A DNA stretch of 64,000 bases from Torulaspora globosa (GCF_014133895.1 NC_050730.1:496001-560000), one strand, 5' to 3'; numbered from the stretch's first letter, positions 7,441-18,355 are shown. Notes: generated by a model not told the origin, from the sequence alone. A program made the numbers and translations.

Positions 7441-10400
7441 TCACCTTTGGTACCTGCTTGGGGGCTCTTGAGAGGCCCGGGGGCCTTGCGGCAAAGCTTG
7501 GTTGCGACGATCTGCATATCTCGGGCGGTCGGCATCTTTGCGTGAACTTTTTGCTCCATTGTCTGACGATCTGTAGTTGCTTCGATTATCGTCGGGTCTG
7601 AACCTCTTAGGCGGCCGCCCCTCGGCTGTATCTGGCGCTACCGGGAGCTGACGTTCGCTTCGCTCCTGGGTTCCTGAGTTGAAAGATGGAGCGCTCTTTC
7701 TCGCGTTCCGCGTATCTGCCCGTTGGGCAGGCTTTCCTGGGAAAACTAGAGCTCGAGAAGCTAGCGACGTGGATGGCGGTCTTCCGGTTTGGTCCTCCTT
7801 CTTGGGTCCTCTTGATCTGTATTCTCTTTCGGAGCGCGAGTCTCTGTTCCGCCGGTTGCTGTAATACCTGGATGCCTCGGACCCGGTTGACGACCCATTT
7901 CTATTGGGTGGACGGGCTCCTACACTTTCTGATCTTCCAGCCTCCGGAGGCGAGGTGCGGGCCTCCCTCGACGGGCCGTTACCTGGCTTTCTGGTGTCCT
8001 TTGCGTTCGAACCGAGGGCAGTTTCCGTCTGTATGTCCGTTCTGCCACTGCCGCCGTACCTGCTACGAATCTTTGGTTGCTCGTAACGGCTCGGCACATC
8101 GGAGTACATGTCGCTTCGTTTTTTGCTTGCATCTCGTGTAACGCAGTTTATTGACTGTGTCACCTCTTCAAGCTTTTTGACGAAATCAGAATTCTCCGGC
8201 GAGCGCACCAGCGATATGAGGAAACGATTGACGATTGTTTGAAGATTCTTCTGGAAATCCTTTAGCGGCATGGCCTGTTTAGTCAAGTCCTGAATGGCAG
8301 TCTTCTCTTCTGGATCGAAAATGCAACTTACAGCCTTGCTTAGATTATTGTTACTGAAGTTGTGACGCAGCTCGTCCATGAACCTAAAGACCCTCCCGAG
8401 AGGCCATGAGCCGCTTTGTGACTGATGAGTATCCAACGACGCAGTTAACGGAGATTCAGAACGGATGATAGAAGTTCCTTCAGTCGTTCTGGATGGGAGA
8501 TTTTCCGCTTCCGCCGCCTCTTTAGCTTTCTCTGCATGTTCTCTTTGCTTCTTGTTGAACTCCAGCTGTTTCCGAAGCTCTGTCTGCTTCTTTTCATTTG
8601 CTACCTGCACTTCATGAAGCCTTATTTCTTCTAATTCCACCTCGAGGTTCAATTTGGCTGCACGTTCCTCCACATTCAAGTCGCAGAACTCTTCAAGTTT
8701 TAATGCTCCTTTCAGACGTGCCTTTAGATGGCCAAGCAAGGCATTGCTTGGAAGTTTGATGTCTTCTCTCTCTTCTTGTTCGAGATTGTCCTCAACGGTT
8801 TGACACAACAATTGAATATGTGTGTCTATCACTGGGAAAAGACTTGATAAATGCTTCATGAACTCGATACCATTTCTGACAGACATATAGTTTTTGTTTT
8901 GAAGTGTCAAGATAACTTGTTCGGTAATGATATTATGCCATTCGTACAGCACACGGCAAGCTGCCCGATCCTGTTCTTCATCACGCCTCATTCTCTCAGT
9001 CTCCTCCAGCAGCTGGGCAAAAAAAATGCCTAAATTTCCTGCTTCTGAGCCAGTACAGCAGAACAATAAAGAGCTCAATACCTCCGACCTAACAAAAACG
9101 TCCATAAGCTTCATAAAATCGCTAACCTCGAACGCTAGTAAAATGAAAGACGCAGCATATATAGCATCCGAAGGCGAAAATAATACCCTGGGTATCACGC
9201 AATACTGGAAAAAAGAGTATATTGAATCATAAGTCGTTTCATGTATCCAGTCCCTTGGCTGTTGCTGCAGGAGTTGCTTAGTCGAATTGAATTTTCTTTG
9301 GTGGGAGATACAGCTCACTAAGAGATCCTTGATGTTGTTTGACACCTCGCTCTTTTTCTTGATGGATGTCAACGTTGAAAGCTCTGCTTCCAAAACAAAT
9401 TTTCTTTCATCGTAAAGAGTCTTGTCAAATTGGATGTCGTAAAGTGAAAGCTTCCAGAAATTAACAAACACTTCTCTAGATAAATTCGAGAAGTCCACAT
9501 CTTTAAACTCGGCTCTTTCAATCATTAAAGCGACGTTTTTATCAGTTTCTTCATGTGAATCTATGTAGTCCCTCCACAGATGGAAAATCCAAGGAGTCGA
9601 AACATGATACTCATTTCCCAACACATCTAAGGGAAGAACGCTCTTCGCAAAATCTTCTGTCTTTAAGCAGTGTTTTATAAGCTCGATAAAAGACCATAAT
9701 AAAGTGTTCATTTCATCACATCTAGCGGAGAGAACTTTATAGTGCCCCTGTTGACTATTTGCCTTCAGATTCAAGTTGTGTAACAGAATTATCACTTCCG
9801 ACAAGGTATTTTCGCTGTTGAAGTACCTGATTAATTTCGTCCCTTGTGCCTGGTTATCATCCCTACAATCAAAGATTAGTTTTCTCGCTACCTTTCTCAG
9901 TGGTTCTCCAGAGTGAAGCATCTTTAGTTGCTTCAGATTAACGTTATTGAGATCCCGAATACCACCCACCGTTGAAATAAGTTCTCGTAGAATCGAAACC
10001 GCTATGACGCTGCCATTGTGCAGAGTTTTGACGATGTACTCCTTGATGTTTGTGATGTCCATTTTATCACATTCTTTGGCTAATCCAGCAATGAAGACCG
10101 ATAAACGCTGAACCCACATCGACTGATTGACACCGTCACTTTGCACAGCATTTCGGTTGTCAGTAAGCCGCATGAGTAAAACATACTGTAGGACGTCGCA
10201 AGCAAAATCATTGAAGAGGGTCGTCGTCGAAACTACAAGCTCAGATATTTTGTCATAATTTTCAATTTGCTTCACGGCGGGCATTAACGTCGCTAGTGGA
10301 TTGGTAGATGCAAGGTTAGCAAGTATTCTCGATTGTTCGTCAATTGTATCGATATTCAAAGCCTTGAGGATGCTTTTTGCCTCTCTTTCAGTCCTGTTGA

Positions 10401-12255
10401 ATCCAACCTTGATGGGAAGAACATCTTTCGAATGTTTTGATAGCATCTCATTATAGAGGAAATACCTTCTTTCAAAAGGGAATAGTCTCATCAAGCCATA
10501 AATTTCGCTAGTCACCACTGGATTTATGTCAAGCAAGGGAATGCATTGAAAGATGAATTTTCTGACATAGTTGACCCATTTATCCAAGCAAGCGGAGTGC
10601 TTGGTGATATCGACTTTTCCGATGCGACATATCTTGGAGATAAGTTGAGGGTTAACGGCTAGTCGTGCTCCAATTAGAGATAGGTACTCGTGCGACTTTT
10701 GGAAAAGATCCTCGACAGAGTCAACCACTGGTATGTTTGATGTCCATTGCGGGTAGTAGAAAACAGCCCTGTTTCTAAGTGATAATGTAGGGAAAGGATC
10801 GTGAGTTTTATCTTCTCTCACTAATCTTGGTTTGTGTGAGAGAATACCATTTTCCTGTATTGTCAGTGGCAAGCTACCAACAGCTGTATTGAGAGCGAAG
10901 AGAACCAAAGAATTGTAAAGGGGATCGATGATGTGATCAAAAATTCTGGTGATTAGCTTTGGTATCTGGCTTTCAACATTCATAAAGCCAGATTGAGAAT
11001 TTATGAGAAAAAAGGCAGCCGTGACACAGCCGTGAACCAGCAGACGCTCTATAAATTTCATCTTAGCACTCTCCAGAACAACTTTGTCCGATTCTTCCGT
11101 TTTTTCCTTCTGTTTGCCTGCATCTTGGCTGCTCTTCTTTCCCTCATCATCCTCATCCTCTGTCACCGGCCTAGTCTTTGATTCTGTACTTTCATCGTCA
11201 GATTTCAAAGCTGCCGCCATAGCGAGTGGATTCAAAAGACCTTTCATCGAATTTTTCTCCATTTCACTCGTAAAGTCACTAAAGAACTGCTCCAGCGTTT
11301 TATTGTCTGGTCGTATATTTTCCCATATGGAAAGCACATTAATGAAACCGTTCCTAATCAGTATGCAGACCATGTCAACGTATTTCAGATTCAGATCACC
11401 GGTTTGCTGAGCTAGATGGAATGCTATGACATTTGACGCCACCATATTCCCACCTCTATTGAGTCCATCCGTTCGGAAAGGGTCGGCAACATGGTGCTTA
11501 GGCCAAAATTTGGTACTTCTGAGAAAAGCTATCAGAAAGGTGTGCTGTTCTGTGATGAACTCGCTAGAGATATTCAGTATCACATCCAAGCACCGCATTG
11601 AGTCCAGGGAGTACTTCCCGGCAATGTGATACATCTGCTGGACATACAGCTTGATTTTCTCCATATTATCTGGATCGTAGTAAGCGGTTAGAAGTAATGT
11701 TACAAGTTGCGAATAGCCTGTCGGGCACTCAGCCAACAGGTTAAATTTCTTTAGTTCATATTTCGACTTTTTCAGAAGATGCCTCAGCAGCGTGGTTTGT
11801 TCACTATTCATAAGCTTGCTGGAGAGGCGACTAAATTTGAACACTTCTCGCGACAGAGAGTTACTGATTCTTGCCAAAGCAACGGTCTTTGCATCGTCTT
11901 CTTCGATATATTGGTTTGATACTGAAACAAACATCTTCCCAACCATCGATGTTAATTCTTGACTGCCTACGGTTGCACTTGTCGAACTGCATATGCTCTC
12001 GATAAACCTTGAAATCTGCGGCAATGTAATCTTTGCCGGCAATTGGGTTTCCTGAAAGAGGTCTAAAAGCTCCATAAACATTTGTCGCAGCCATGCCACC
12101 CTCTCATCGTTTCCTTCCAGCTCTCTGAACCGATCACAAAGTTGCTCACTCTTAGAAGCCCAATCATTCAGTAGCTCTTCATTGAAAAATTGCTTAGCCT
12201 TCGATTGAGTCCTACACTTGCTTGACAATCTGTCAAGAGTAGCACTTAACGACAT
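7441..12255 (-). CDS. THO2: THO complex subunit Tho2
   Basis: A 1604-residue scaffold of the THO/TREX complex, which couples Pol II elongation to mRNP assembly and export and prevents R-loops. Length matches S. cerevisiae Tho2 (1597). Most of the protein is an alpha-helical repeat scaffold. A strongly charged coiled-coil lies near residues 1190-1250 (VEERAAKLNLEVELEEIRLHE and on). The C-terminal 250 residues are Arg/Ser/Pro-rich and disordered, the region that binds nucleic acid in the yeast protein. The frame is uninterrupted over 4.8 kb. THO2, YSF3 and SRV2 keep their S. cerevisiae order (YNL139C, YNL138W-A, YNL138W), with YRA2 inserted here. Confidence 0.97.
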   Translation of the reverse strand: MSLSATLDRLSSKCRTQSKAKQFFNEELLNDWASKSEQLCDRFRELEGNDERVAWLRQMFMELLDLFQETQLPAKITLPQISRFIESICSSTSATVGSQELTSMVGKMFVSVSNQYIEEDDAKTVALARISNSLSREVFKFSRLSSKLMNSEQTTLLRHLLKKSKYELKKFNLLAECPTGYSQLVTLLLTAYYDPDNMEKIKLYVQQMYHIAGKYSLDSMRCLDVILNISSEFITEQHTFLIAFLRSTKFWPKHHVADPFRTDGLNRGGNMVASNVIAFHLAQQTGDLNLKYVDMVCILIRNGFINVLSIWENIRPDNKTLEQFFSDFTSEMEKNSMKGLLNPLAMAAALKSDDESTESKTRPVTEDEDDEGKKSSQDAGKQKEKTEESDKVVLESAKMKFIERLLVHGCVTAAFFLINSQSGFMNVESQIPKLITRIFDHIIDPLYNSLVLFALNTAVGSLPLTIQENGILSHKPRLVREDKTHDPFPTLSLRNRAVFYYPQWTSNIPVVDSVEDLFQKSHEYLSLIGARLAVNPQLISKICRIGKVDITKHSACLDKWVNYVRKFIFQCIPLLDINPVVTSEIYGLMRLFPFERRYFLYNEMLSKHSKDVLPIKVGFNRTEREAKSILKALNIDTIDEQSRILANLASTNPLATLMPAVKQIENYDKISELVVSTTTLFNDFACDVLQYVLLMRLTDNRNAVQSDGVNQSMWVQRLSVFIAGLAKECDKMDITNIKEYIVKTLHNGSVIAVSILRELISTVGGIRDLNNVNLKQLKMLHSGEPLRKVARKLIFDCRDDNQAQGTKLIRYFNSENTLSEVIILLHNLNLKANSQQGHYKVLSARCDEMNTLLWSFIELIKHCLKTEDFAKSVLPLDVLGNEYHVSTPWIFHLWRDYIDSHEETDKNVALMIERAEFKDVDFSNLSREVFVNFWKLSLYDIQFDKTLYDERKFVLEAELSTLTSIKKKSEVSNNIKDLLVSCISHQRKFNSTKQLLQQQPRDWIHETTYDSIYSFFQYCVIPRVLFSPSDAIYAASFILLAFEVSDFMKLMDVFVRSEVLSSLLFCCTGSEAGNLGIFFAQLLEETERMRRDEEQDRAACRVLYEWHNIITEQVILTLQNKNYMSVRNGIEFMKHLSSLFPVIDTHIQLLCQTVEDNLEQEEREDIKLPSNALLGHLKARLKGALKLEEFCDLNVEERAAKLNLEVELEEIRLHEVQVANEKKQTELRKQLEFNKKQREHAEKAKEAAEAENLPSRTTEGTSIIRSESPLTASLDTHQSQSGSWPLGRVFRFMDELRHNFSNNNLSKAVSCIFDPEEKTAIQDLTKQAMPLKDFQKNLQTIVNRFLISLVRSPENSDFVKKLEEVTQSINCVTRDASKKRSDMYSDVPSRYEQPKIRSRYGGSGRTDIQTETALGSNAKDTRKPGNGPSREARTSPPEAGRSESVGARPPNRNGSSTGSEASRYYSNRRNRDSRSEREYRSRGPKKEDQTGRPPSTSLASRALVFPGKPAQRADTRNARKSAPSFNSGTQERSERQLPVAPDTAEGRPPKRFRPDDNRSNYRSSDNGAKSSRKDADRPRYADRRNQALPQGPRASQEPPSRYQR

Positions 12256-12424
12256 TTCGAAGTCTAGACGAGTCTTGAACCACTCCGGCTTACTAGCCTT
12301 GTCGTGCTTTGTCTGTTCAGTTGGCAGAGGGCCAGTATTTTTCCAAATTAACAGCTAGTCTTAAAAACTACAATAGATCGCTGAAGCTACATATCTTCAC
12401 CCCAGCTTAAGGGGCTCATTAAGA

Positions 12425-12738
12425 ATGGTATGGCTATATTTAAGCTCACTTGATGAAGGCATTCCTACTAACTGGCGAATTTTAAGTCCTACAGACAAAG
12501 GCAACAACAGCAGTATCTTGTGCTGCGGCAGAAATACATAGGCCTCGGTAGGGAGAATACGACGCAGGAAGAATGGTTAACCAATGTTAGGAGAGATACT
12601 TACAACACGTTGCAAGGGCATTCCGCTCTACTGGAGTATGTGACGCTCGCGAAAGGCGGTCTCAGTAAGCGATCAGAAAGGATAGAGCTTATAAAGAAAA
12701 TGAAGCAATCACCAAAAGTAGTTGACAACGGTCACTGA
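12425..12738 (+). CDS. YSF3: SF3b complex subunit Ysf3 (SF3b10), spliced gene
   Basis: Small component of the U2 snRNP SF3b complex. The recognisable core reads RQKYIGLGRENTTQEEW, then NVRRDTYNTLQGHSALLEYV, very close to S. cerevisiae Ysf3, whose gene also has an intron. The second exon lacks an ATG. A consistent model is: ATG at 12425-12427, donor GTATGG at 12428, TACTAAC at 12466-12472, and an AAG acceptor ending at 12486. It yields MSYRQRQQQQYLVLRQKYIGLG, the same distance from Met to QKYIGLG as in S. cerevisiae. CAG acceptors at 12510 or 12513 also keep the frame but give shorter N-termini. The donor is non-consensus in its last base. The protein would be 84 residues. Confidence 0.85.
12428..12486 (+). 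other. YSF3 intron
   Basis: A proposed 59-base intron with donor GTATGG directly after the ATG, a perfect TACTAAC at 12466-12472, and AAG as the first AG after the branch (14 bases on). The S. cerevisiae ortholog is also spliced near its start. The acceptor choice is inferred from protein alignment. Confidence 0.65.
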
Positions 12739-12809
12739 CGGGCTCCTGCCAAATATAGTTAGGTACATACTACTGTTCTAATGTTACAATTCGCGCGCAA
12801 ACCGTCTCG

Positions 12810-13418
12810 CTAATACGATAGCTTTGTATCGCTGTCAGCGACAGTGGAAACTTTGATAGTTCTTCCATCGACCAGAGCACCATCGAAAAACTTTCTCACC
12901 CTCTCCAGCTCTTCCGCAGTTGGACGTGCTAACCAGACGTTAGCCGTTGCAGAGCCCGAAGGAAGATCTCTCACTCTGACTCTAGCGATGCTGGTGTTCG
13001 AAAGTTCTTCCAACACGCTTTTCAGACTCTCCTGGTTGACTCCCAACTCTAAGTTGTTGAAAAGCAGCAATTTATCTGTGACATCGCTACTTGTCGAGAT
13101 AACCAGTTTATTGTGTCGATTGCCGTTCCTCTCGGTCGTCGTTATCACTGGCCCCGGTTTGGCTCTCTTCCTCGTGCTTCCTTGGGTAACTTTGACGGCT
13201 CTTCTGCGCCCACCCGGCGTCTTTCTTGCCTCAACAGTCCTGCTGGCTTCTCTCAGTAGCACGCCAACATCATTACTACTCACAAGCCGTCCATTGACAA
13301 CACTCAGACCTTGTTTTTTGTTAGACCTCTTCCTGCTTCCGATGCGGTTTGGTTCAATCCTGCCGAACAGGCTCTTCCCTGGCTTCGCTTGTCTCTGTCT
13401 GTCGCGATTGGCTGCCAT
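12810..13418 (-). CDS. YRA2: REF/ALY-family mRNA export adaptor Yra2
   Basis: A 202-residue RNA-binding protein of the REF family, the minor partner of Yra1 in loading export factors onto mRNA in the nucleus. The basic N-terminus (RDRQRQAKPGKSLFGRIEPN) and Arg/Lys-rich linker precede an RRM near residues 105-195. LLLFNNLELGVNQESLKSVL is the RNP2 region, and the fold ends GRTIKVSTV. Length equals S. cerevisiae Yra2 (203 residues, YKL214C). Its location between YSF3 and SRV2 differs from S. cerevisiae, where it lies on chromosome XI. It is divergent from SRV2. Yra1 is the alternative, but Yra1 usually has an intron and RGG-like tails, not seen here. Confidence 0.85.
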   Translation of the reverse strand: MAANRDRQRQAKPGKSLFGRIEPNRIGSRKRSNKKQGLSVVNGRLVSSNDVGVLLREASRTVEARKTPGGRRRAVKVTQGSTRKRAKPGPVITTTERNGNRHNKLVISTSSDVTDKLLLFNNLELGVNQESLKSVLEELSNTSIARVRVRDLPSGSATANVWLARPTAEELERVRKFFDGALVDGRTIKVSTVADSDTKLSY

Positions 13419-13615
13419 ACCCTCCAGATCTTCAATGCTGGGTAATCAGAGACTCCTTGATTGTGAGCTTTAGCTTTCTGTGATGATGAAGGTTGGTAAA
13501 TTCATCACTACGTTGACCTTTTCGCGTGCTCTAGAAGAAAAGGGATAAGAACACTAACAATTGCACATATATAACTGTCTTAAAGACTAGAATATCTCTC
13601 TACCGGGCAATTGGA

Positions 13616-15202
13616 ATGTCGGAATCTGCGAAGGTAAGCACTCAGGGTTACAATTTGGTGAAGCTTTTGAAGCGGTTGGAGGATGCCACCGCTAGGCTAG
13701 AGGATGTAACGATTTACCAGGAAGGGTATATTCAATCGAAGATGGCAGCTAGCACGGTATCTCATGTACCCTCTTCTAACGACGTTGGTTCGTTAAGCGA
13801 AGATAAAGGATCTGGATCGTCGTCAGTCTCTCTTTCATCTGCTCTTTTAAAACCCGCAGCAGAGCCACTCTCTCAGGCACCGGAATCGATCGTAAAATTC
13901 AACGAATTGATCGAAAGACACATCAATCCTTTGGTGGAGCTGAGTGAAAAGATCGATCCCGTCGTACACTCTTCTGTCAAGCTTTTCAAGCAAGCGTTCG
14001 ATGAGGAATTGCGATTTTTGAGGGCTGCTGTTGAGTCCAGGAAACCGGATTACTCTTCCAAAGAGTTTTTGGAGGTTTTGAAACCCATCAATGAATGTAT
14101 AATCAAAATTGGTGACCTGAAGGATCAGAATCGTCAAAGTCAGTTCTTTCCGTATCTAAATGCTGTTGCAGAGGGGGCACCATTGTTCTCCTGGATTACT
14201 ATCGAGACTCCCGTGTCCCTGGTATCGGACTTCAAGGACGCAGCGCAGTTCTGGACCAACAGGGTATTAAAGCAGTTCAAGGAGACGGATTCTAACGCTG
14301 CTGCGTGGGTCAAGGATTTCTTAGCCGTCTTTGATGGATTGAAGGAGTACGTTAAACAATATCATACCACAGGGGTCGCGTGGAAGAAAGACGGTTTAGC
14401 TTTTGACCAAGCTATCAAGAAGAATGTTTCGTCAGCAGCAAGCGCCCCAGCCGCAACTTCCTCCGGCGCACCACCACCACCACCACCGCCCGCTCCACCA
14501 GCTTCTGTTTTTGAAGTTGATACCTCGGCATCTGATGGCTCTAGTACTGGTATCGGTGCAGTATTTGCAGAGATCAACCAGGGTGAAGATATTACCAAGA
14601 ACCTAAAAAAAGTTGATAGATCACAACAAACCCACAAGAACCCAGAATTGCGTTCGGCTTCCACAGTTCCTGGTAAGGCTCCTCCTCCAAGACCAAAGAA
14701 GCCAAGTACTTTGAAGACTAGAAAGCCTCCCAGAAAGGAGCTTGTCGGAAACAAATGGTTTATTGAAAATTACGAAGGAGAATCGGATCCAATTACCGTG
14801 GAAGGCAATAAGGACGAATCGATATTCATCGGTAATTGTTCCAACGTTTTGATACAACTGAAGGGCAAGGTGAATGCTGTCTCTTTGAATGAGTCTGATT
14901 CCACTAGTATTGTCTTGGATTCTTGTATTTCAGGCTTGGAATTGATAAAATGTGGCAAGTTTGGAGTTCAGGTGGAGCATTCCTTGCCGCAGATCACCAT
15001 TGACAAGTGCGACGAGGGGAACATTTACCTATCCAAGGAGTCTCTGGAGGCCGAGTTATACACCTCGTGTTCGACAGGAATTAACGTGAACTACCCTGTT
15101 GGCGAAGAGGGTGATTTTGTTGAGTTCCCGATCCCAGAGCAGTTGAAACACAGCTTTGCTAACGGGAAATTAAACACTACTGTGTTTGAGCATGCTGCTT
15201 GA
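13616..15202 (+). CDS. SRV2: Cyclase-associated protein Srv2/CAP
   Basis: A 528-residue actin-monomer recycling factor that also binds adenylyl cyclase in the Ras pathway. The N-terminal coiled coil ([21 protein letters not shown], split here by one residue group) mediates oligomerisation and cyclase binding. A helical domain at about 75-270 follows. A polyproline run of seven prolines at about 283-298 and a second proline patch ([10 protein letters not shown]) flank the WH2-like region. The C-terminal CARP beta-helix starts near residue 372 ([15 protein letters not shown]). Length is nearly identical to S. cerevisiae Srv2 (526). Confidence 0.97.
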   Translation: MSESAKVSTQGYNLVKLLKRLEDATARLEDVTIYQEGYIQSKMAASTVSHVPSSNDVGSLSEDKGSGSSSVSLSSALLKPAAEPLSQAPESIVKFNELIERHINPLVELSEKIDPVVHSSVKLFKQAFDEELRFLRAAVESRKPDYSSKEFLEVLKPINECIIKIGDLKDQNRQSQFFPYLNAVAEGAPLFSWITIETPVSLVSDFKDAAQFWTNRVLKQFKETDSNAAAWVKDFLAVFDGLKEYVKQYHTTGVAWKKDGLAFDQAIKKNVSSAASAPAATSSGAPPPPPPPAPPASVFEVDTSASDGSSTGIGAVFAEINQGEDITKNLKKVDRSQQTHKNPELRSASTVPGKAPPPRPKKPSTLKTRKPPRKELVGNKWFIENYEGESDPITVEGNKDESIFIGNCSNVLIQLKGKVNAVSLNESDSTSIVLDSCISGLELIKCGKFGVQVEHSLPQITIDKCDEGNIYLSKESLEAELYTSCSTGINVNYPVGEEGDFVEFPIPEQLKHSFANGKLNTTVFEHAA

Positions 15203-15260
15203 TTAGCTTGTATGATAACTAGACACTATTTACAGTGGACAGTTCCAACCGTCCATGACA

Positions 15261-16709
15261 TTATTTACCTTTCCTAACGTAGTACATGTAAGCACGTTCA
15301 TGAACAGGAAGGTCGAATGGTGAGATGACTTCAGAATGTCCAGGACGAGCCACGGGGTCCTTTAGATACACAGCGTGACAAGTCTTGAATGATACCTCCA
15401 GATGATGGGGCAAGATTGCGAACGGCCCCAGGAAGGGCCGAGGCTTCCAAGGCGTAAAATAAGGCCTGTTGGGATTTTCTCTGCCGTAAACGTGCTTCTG
15501 CCAAGGCAGCTGGATCGCTTTTTGAGCTTCAGATTCATCTTCTGCCAAAGCCTTTGTGTCGATTGCTGGATGATAGCGCAGCTTTTTTGCCCAATTTTCA
15601 TCGAATGGAATCTGAACTGCAGACTGATCACCCTTTTTGGCATCATAATCTTCTCTAATAACTCTGCTGTACTCTTTAACCAACTCTGACAGGTGCTTCT
15701 TTCCCGACCTCAAAGAAACCTTGGCACTGTCGGAAAGCTTCTTCTTGGCGTCTTCCGAAGGGAAGAGTAATTCGTTTGTTAGAGTCGAAAGCTCCTCCAT
15801 TTGCTTTCCCTTGGTATTCTTTTCCGAAATCTCGCCCGATTTAGCAAATTCTTGAAAGCAATCAAACGTTAACTGCCCCAATTTTGGATCCTTCGACACC
15901 ACGCTGCTGAAGTCGCTCGCCGTGAGCGCCTCAAGTTCCTTATTGCTGTTCGCATAAACTGCTATGATTTTAGTTAGAAGATTTTGGGGTGTGCAGGAGT
16001 GCAATTCCTTGATCTCCTCTGCTTCTATGGTTTTGTTGTATAGGTCAACGAATTCCAAGAACTCTTGTTTCTTAGGGTGGGAATCGGGCATTGCACGATA
16101 TTTGGCCAGCTTTGCCTCCCACGTAGCCCTTGGCTTTTCTTTCGCCATCTTGACGTATTTATTCCACAGTACAATTTGAGTCTTGTCCACTTTTAACGCC
16201 TCCTGGATACTTGGTTTTCTTGCACCAAGGGCTTGCAGCACCTTTTCCGGCTTGACGTGAAAGATATCACCAGGCCTCAGCGTATAGCCGGGATGTGATA
16301 TTTTTATGCCATTGACAAAGACGTTCCCATGAAGAATAAACTGTCGCGCCTGTCTCACTGAGGAAGCGAGCAATGCCCTGAAAACAGCAAAATCCAGTCT
16401 CTTTTCTAGAACTGCATACGTTTGTAACAGAAACGGCGTCTCTTGGATCTCACCACCACGCAACGAAGCATCCAGCTGTGCCACTGAGTCCAATTTGGGA
16501 TTGAAAACTGCCTGCCATCTTCCCTCAGTCAGGTGTTCTCCGTGATACGCCCTCGTTTCTTGCTTTGCTGTCCATTTCTGCTGATACAACGTCTTGGACC
16601 TGAAGTCAACCTGTCCTTTCTTGTACAAGTTGAACAAATTGTATTTGTTGAACGACGTACGTATACGTCCTCTCGCGAGAGACTTTAAAAGAGTAGCCTT
16701 TCTTGGCAT
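15261..16709 (-). CDS. NAM9: Mitochondrial small-subunit ribosomal protein uS4m (Nam9)
   Basis: Mitochondrial S4-type ribosomal protein, 482 residues from the preferred start. I chose the ATG at 16709 ([15 protein letters not shown]) over the in-frame ATG three codons upstream, because S. cerevisiae Nam9 begins with MPRK. The S4 RNA-binding domain is at about 110-170 ([24 protein letters not shown], shown in part: [16 protein letters not shown]). The long C-terminal extension is typical of the yeast mitochondrial protein. It converges with SRV2 and is divergent from EAF7, as in S. cerevisiae (YNL136-138). Confidence 0.95.
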   Translation of the reverse strand: MPRKATLLKSLARGRIRTSFNKYNLFNLYKKGQVDFRSKTLYQQKWTAKQETRAYHGEHLTEGRWQAVFNPKLDSVAQLDASLRGGEIQETPFLLQTYAVLEKRLDFAVFRALLASSVRQARQFILHGNVFVNGIKISHPGYTLRPGDIFHVKPEKVLQALGARKPSIQEALKVDKTQIVLWNKYVKMAKEKPRATWEAKLAKYRAMPDSHPKKQEFLEFVDLYNKTIEAEEIKELHSCTPQNLLTKIIAVYANSNKELEALTASDFSSVVSKDPKLGQLTFDCFQEFAKSGEISEKNTKGKQMEELSTLTNELLFPSEDAKKKLSDSAKVSLRSGKKHLSELVKEYSRVIREDYDAKKGDQSAVQIPFDENWAKKLRYHPAIDTKALAEDESEAQKAIQLPWQKHVYGRENPNRPYFTPWKPRPFLGPFAILPHHLEVSFKTCHAVYLKDPVARPGHSEVISPFDLPVHERAYMYYVRKGK

Positions 16710-16945
16710 CTTTCGCAAGCCAATTGACCAAGAATCAGACCCAGAACGACGCTGATTGTCAGTATGATGAGCTTAAACCACAGTTCTTATGTTAATACTG
16801 AAAAATTTGAAAAGTTGGGCCTTCAACAAGCTATTTTCCAGATTCGTGCCCAGCGACCGCCTAGCTAAGGTTTAAAGCTTTCGCCGAACAGATCGAAGAA
16901 CTAGCCTCTAAGAGCGTCTGGTATCAATCGCTGGTGTCGTCTGGT

Positions 16946-17794
16946 ATGGCTTTTGAGTGGACTATTGTTGACGAGATTCGACTGTACCGATGGGTTGCCG
17001 AGTTTAAGCCTGCGGGTGTCCACAAGCATTTCCATATGCTCTGCATACTGGAGAGGATGAACGATCCGGAGAAGTATCCGGTGATCCTGTTGCAAAAAGA
17101 AGCGGTTAGGCCGGCGAAGGTGTTTACCGCGAAGGAAATATGGGTTAAGCTGGGCTTGGCGTATAATCTTGCAGAGGTCGACAGGATCGAAGACCGAGAG
17201 CTCGGGCAGACGTCGGGAAATGATGGCGACGAGTCGAGAAAGGGACTCCGAGAACGGATGCGGCGGCTGCGAGAAGTTAGGGATTTTGAGTTACCATGGG
17301 ACGAGTATGGTGAGCTGATACTGGAGAATGCAAGAAATGGAGTTGAAGAAGAGGCGCGAGATCACACCGACGCAGAAAAGCTGGAGGAGTCCAGAACCCC
17401 AGAGCCGCATGTTTCTGAGCGGGAGGAGACTGGCAGCACCGGAAGCAAACGCAGATCGACAAGGATACGGCAATCGCGGCGGTTAAAGCGATCGAGGCCC
17501 AGCAGCGACGACGACGCATCGTCCAAGGAATCTTCAGACGGTGAGCTACACGACTCTGCCAGCGTAAAGCCCAAGGAAGGCCCACAGGAGCAGCGGAAGC
17601 AGGAGGGAGCCGGCGAGGGAGAGGATGCCGGGAGCAGCGGAGATCTGCCCTTAGCTAAAAGAACGAGACATTCTTCGCAGACGAGAACCAGCAGCGAGCC
17701 TTCGCCCAAGAGGAAGAAACGTGCCGTCGAGCAACCAACTGCAGCGGCGCTTCCGACAAGAGTCTCGAGCAGGCTGCGCAACCGGAAGCAATGA
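16946..17794 (+). CDS. EAF7: NuA4 histone acetyltransferase subunit Eaf7
   Basis: Subunit of NuA4 and its TINTIN module (Eaf3-Eaf5-Eaf7), of the MRGBP family. The first ATG is at 16946 (MAFEWTIVDEIRLYRWV). The conserved family domain occupies about residues 1-110, including FKPAGVHKHFHM and FTAKEIWVKLG. The rest is acidic/serine-rich and basic low complexity with two nuclear-localisation-like clusters (SPKRKKRAV and the C-terminal RVSSRLRNRKQ). At 282 residues it is much shorter than S. cerevisiae Eaf7 (425); the difference lies in the disordered tail. Confidence 0.92.
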   Translation: MAFEWTIVDEIRLYRWVAEFKPAGVHKHFHMLCILERMNDPEKYPVILLQKEAVRPAKVFTAKEIWVKLGLAYNLAEVDRIEDRELGQTSGNDGDESRKGLRERMRRLREVRDFELPWDEYGELILENARNGVEEEARDHTDAEKLEESRTPEPHVSEREETGSTGSKRRSTRIRQSRRLKRSRPSSDDDASSKESSDGELHDSASVKPKEGPQEQRKQEGAGEGEDAGSSGDLPLAKRTRHSSQTRTSSEPSPKRKKRAVEQPTAAALPTRVSSRLRNRKQ

Positions 17795-17848
17795 ACAGGA
17801 GACAGGTTCAGCATCATATATAAAGCTAATGAACTAGATAGACGAACC

Positions 17849-18193
17849 CTAATTGACCTTCAACAACTCAACGTCGAAGATCAGGGTGGCGTTTGGTGGA
17901 ATCAGACCTGGGAAACCGCGAGGTCCGTAAGCGTATGGGCCTGGAATCGTCAATCTCGCCTTTTCACCGACAGACAACTTTGGAATAGCAGCATCCCAGC
18001 CCTTGATCACCTGGCCGACACCAATGTTGCACTGGAATGGAGCTCCTCTGTCGACAGACGAGTCGAATTTTTGACCGTTCTCCAAGGTACCCGTGTAGTG
18101 GATAGTGACCAAGTCTCCGGTCTTGGGGAAGGTCTTGCCGTCACCAGCGGACAATCTTTCAACTTTAACGTTACCTTCAATAGTCTCGGACAT
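17849..18193 (-). CDS. FPR1: FKBP12 peptidyl-prolyl isomerase Fpr1
   Basis: A 114-residue cytosolic FKBP, the receptor for FK506 and rapamycin, spanning a single complete FKBP fold. Diagnostic blocks are [38 protein letters not shown] and the C-terminal [18 protein letters not shown]. The conserved aromatic drug-pocket residues (Tyr in HYTG, Trp in KGWD, Tyr in AYGP) are present. Its length is that of the S. cerevisiae protein. It is divergent from the YNL134C-type gene. Confidence 0.98.
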   Translation of the reverse strand: MSETIEGNVKVERLSAGDGKTFPKTGDLVTIHYTGTLENGQKFDSSVDRGAPFQCNIGVGQVIKGWDAAIPKLSVGEKARLTIPGPYAYGPRGFPGLIPPNATLIFDVELLKVN

Positions 18194-18355
18194 TCTACGG
18201 GGTTCAATTGCTGTGAGCGATTACTTTTAACTCCTATTACTGTTAGTTCATCGAACGCCGAGGAACTTCACCTTTAGTAAGCAGTGCCATACCTATCAGC
18301 AAGATGAGTTACCCGAAGGAGAAGGGATTACTAATGTATATAGTCAGGATGAGGG

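Noticed and set aside
9000..9232. Short plus-strand frames inside THO2
   Set aside because: Antisense to continuous Tho2 coding sequence; no supporting feature.
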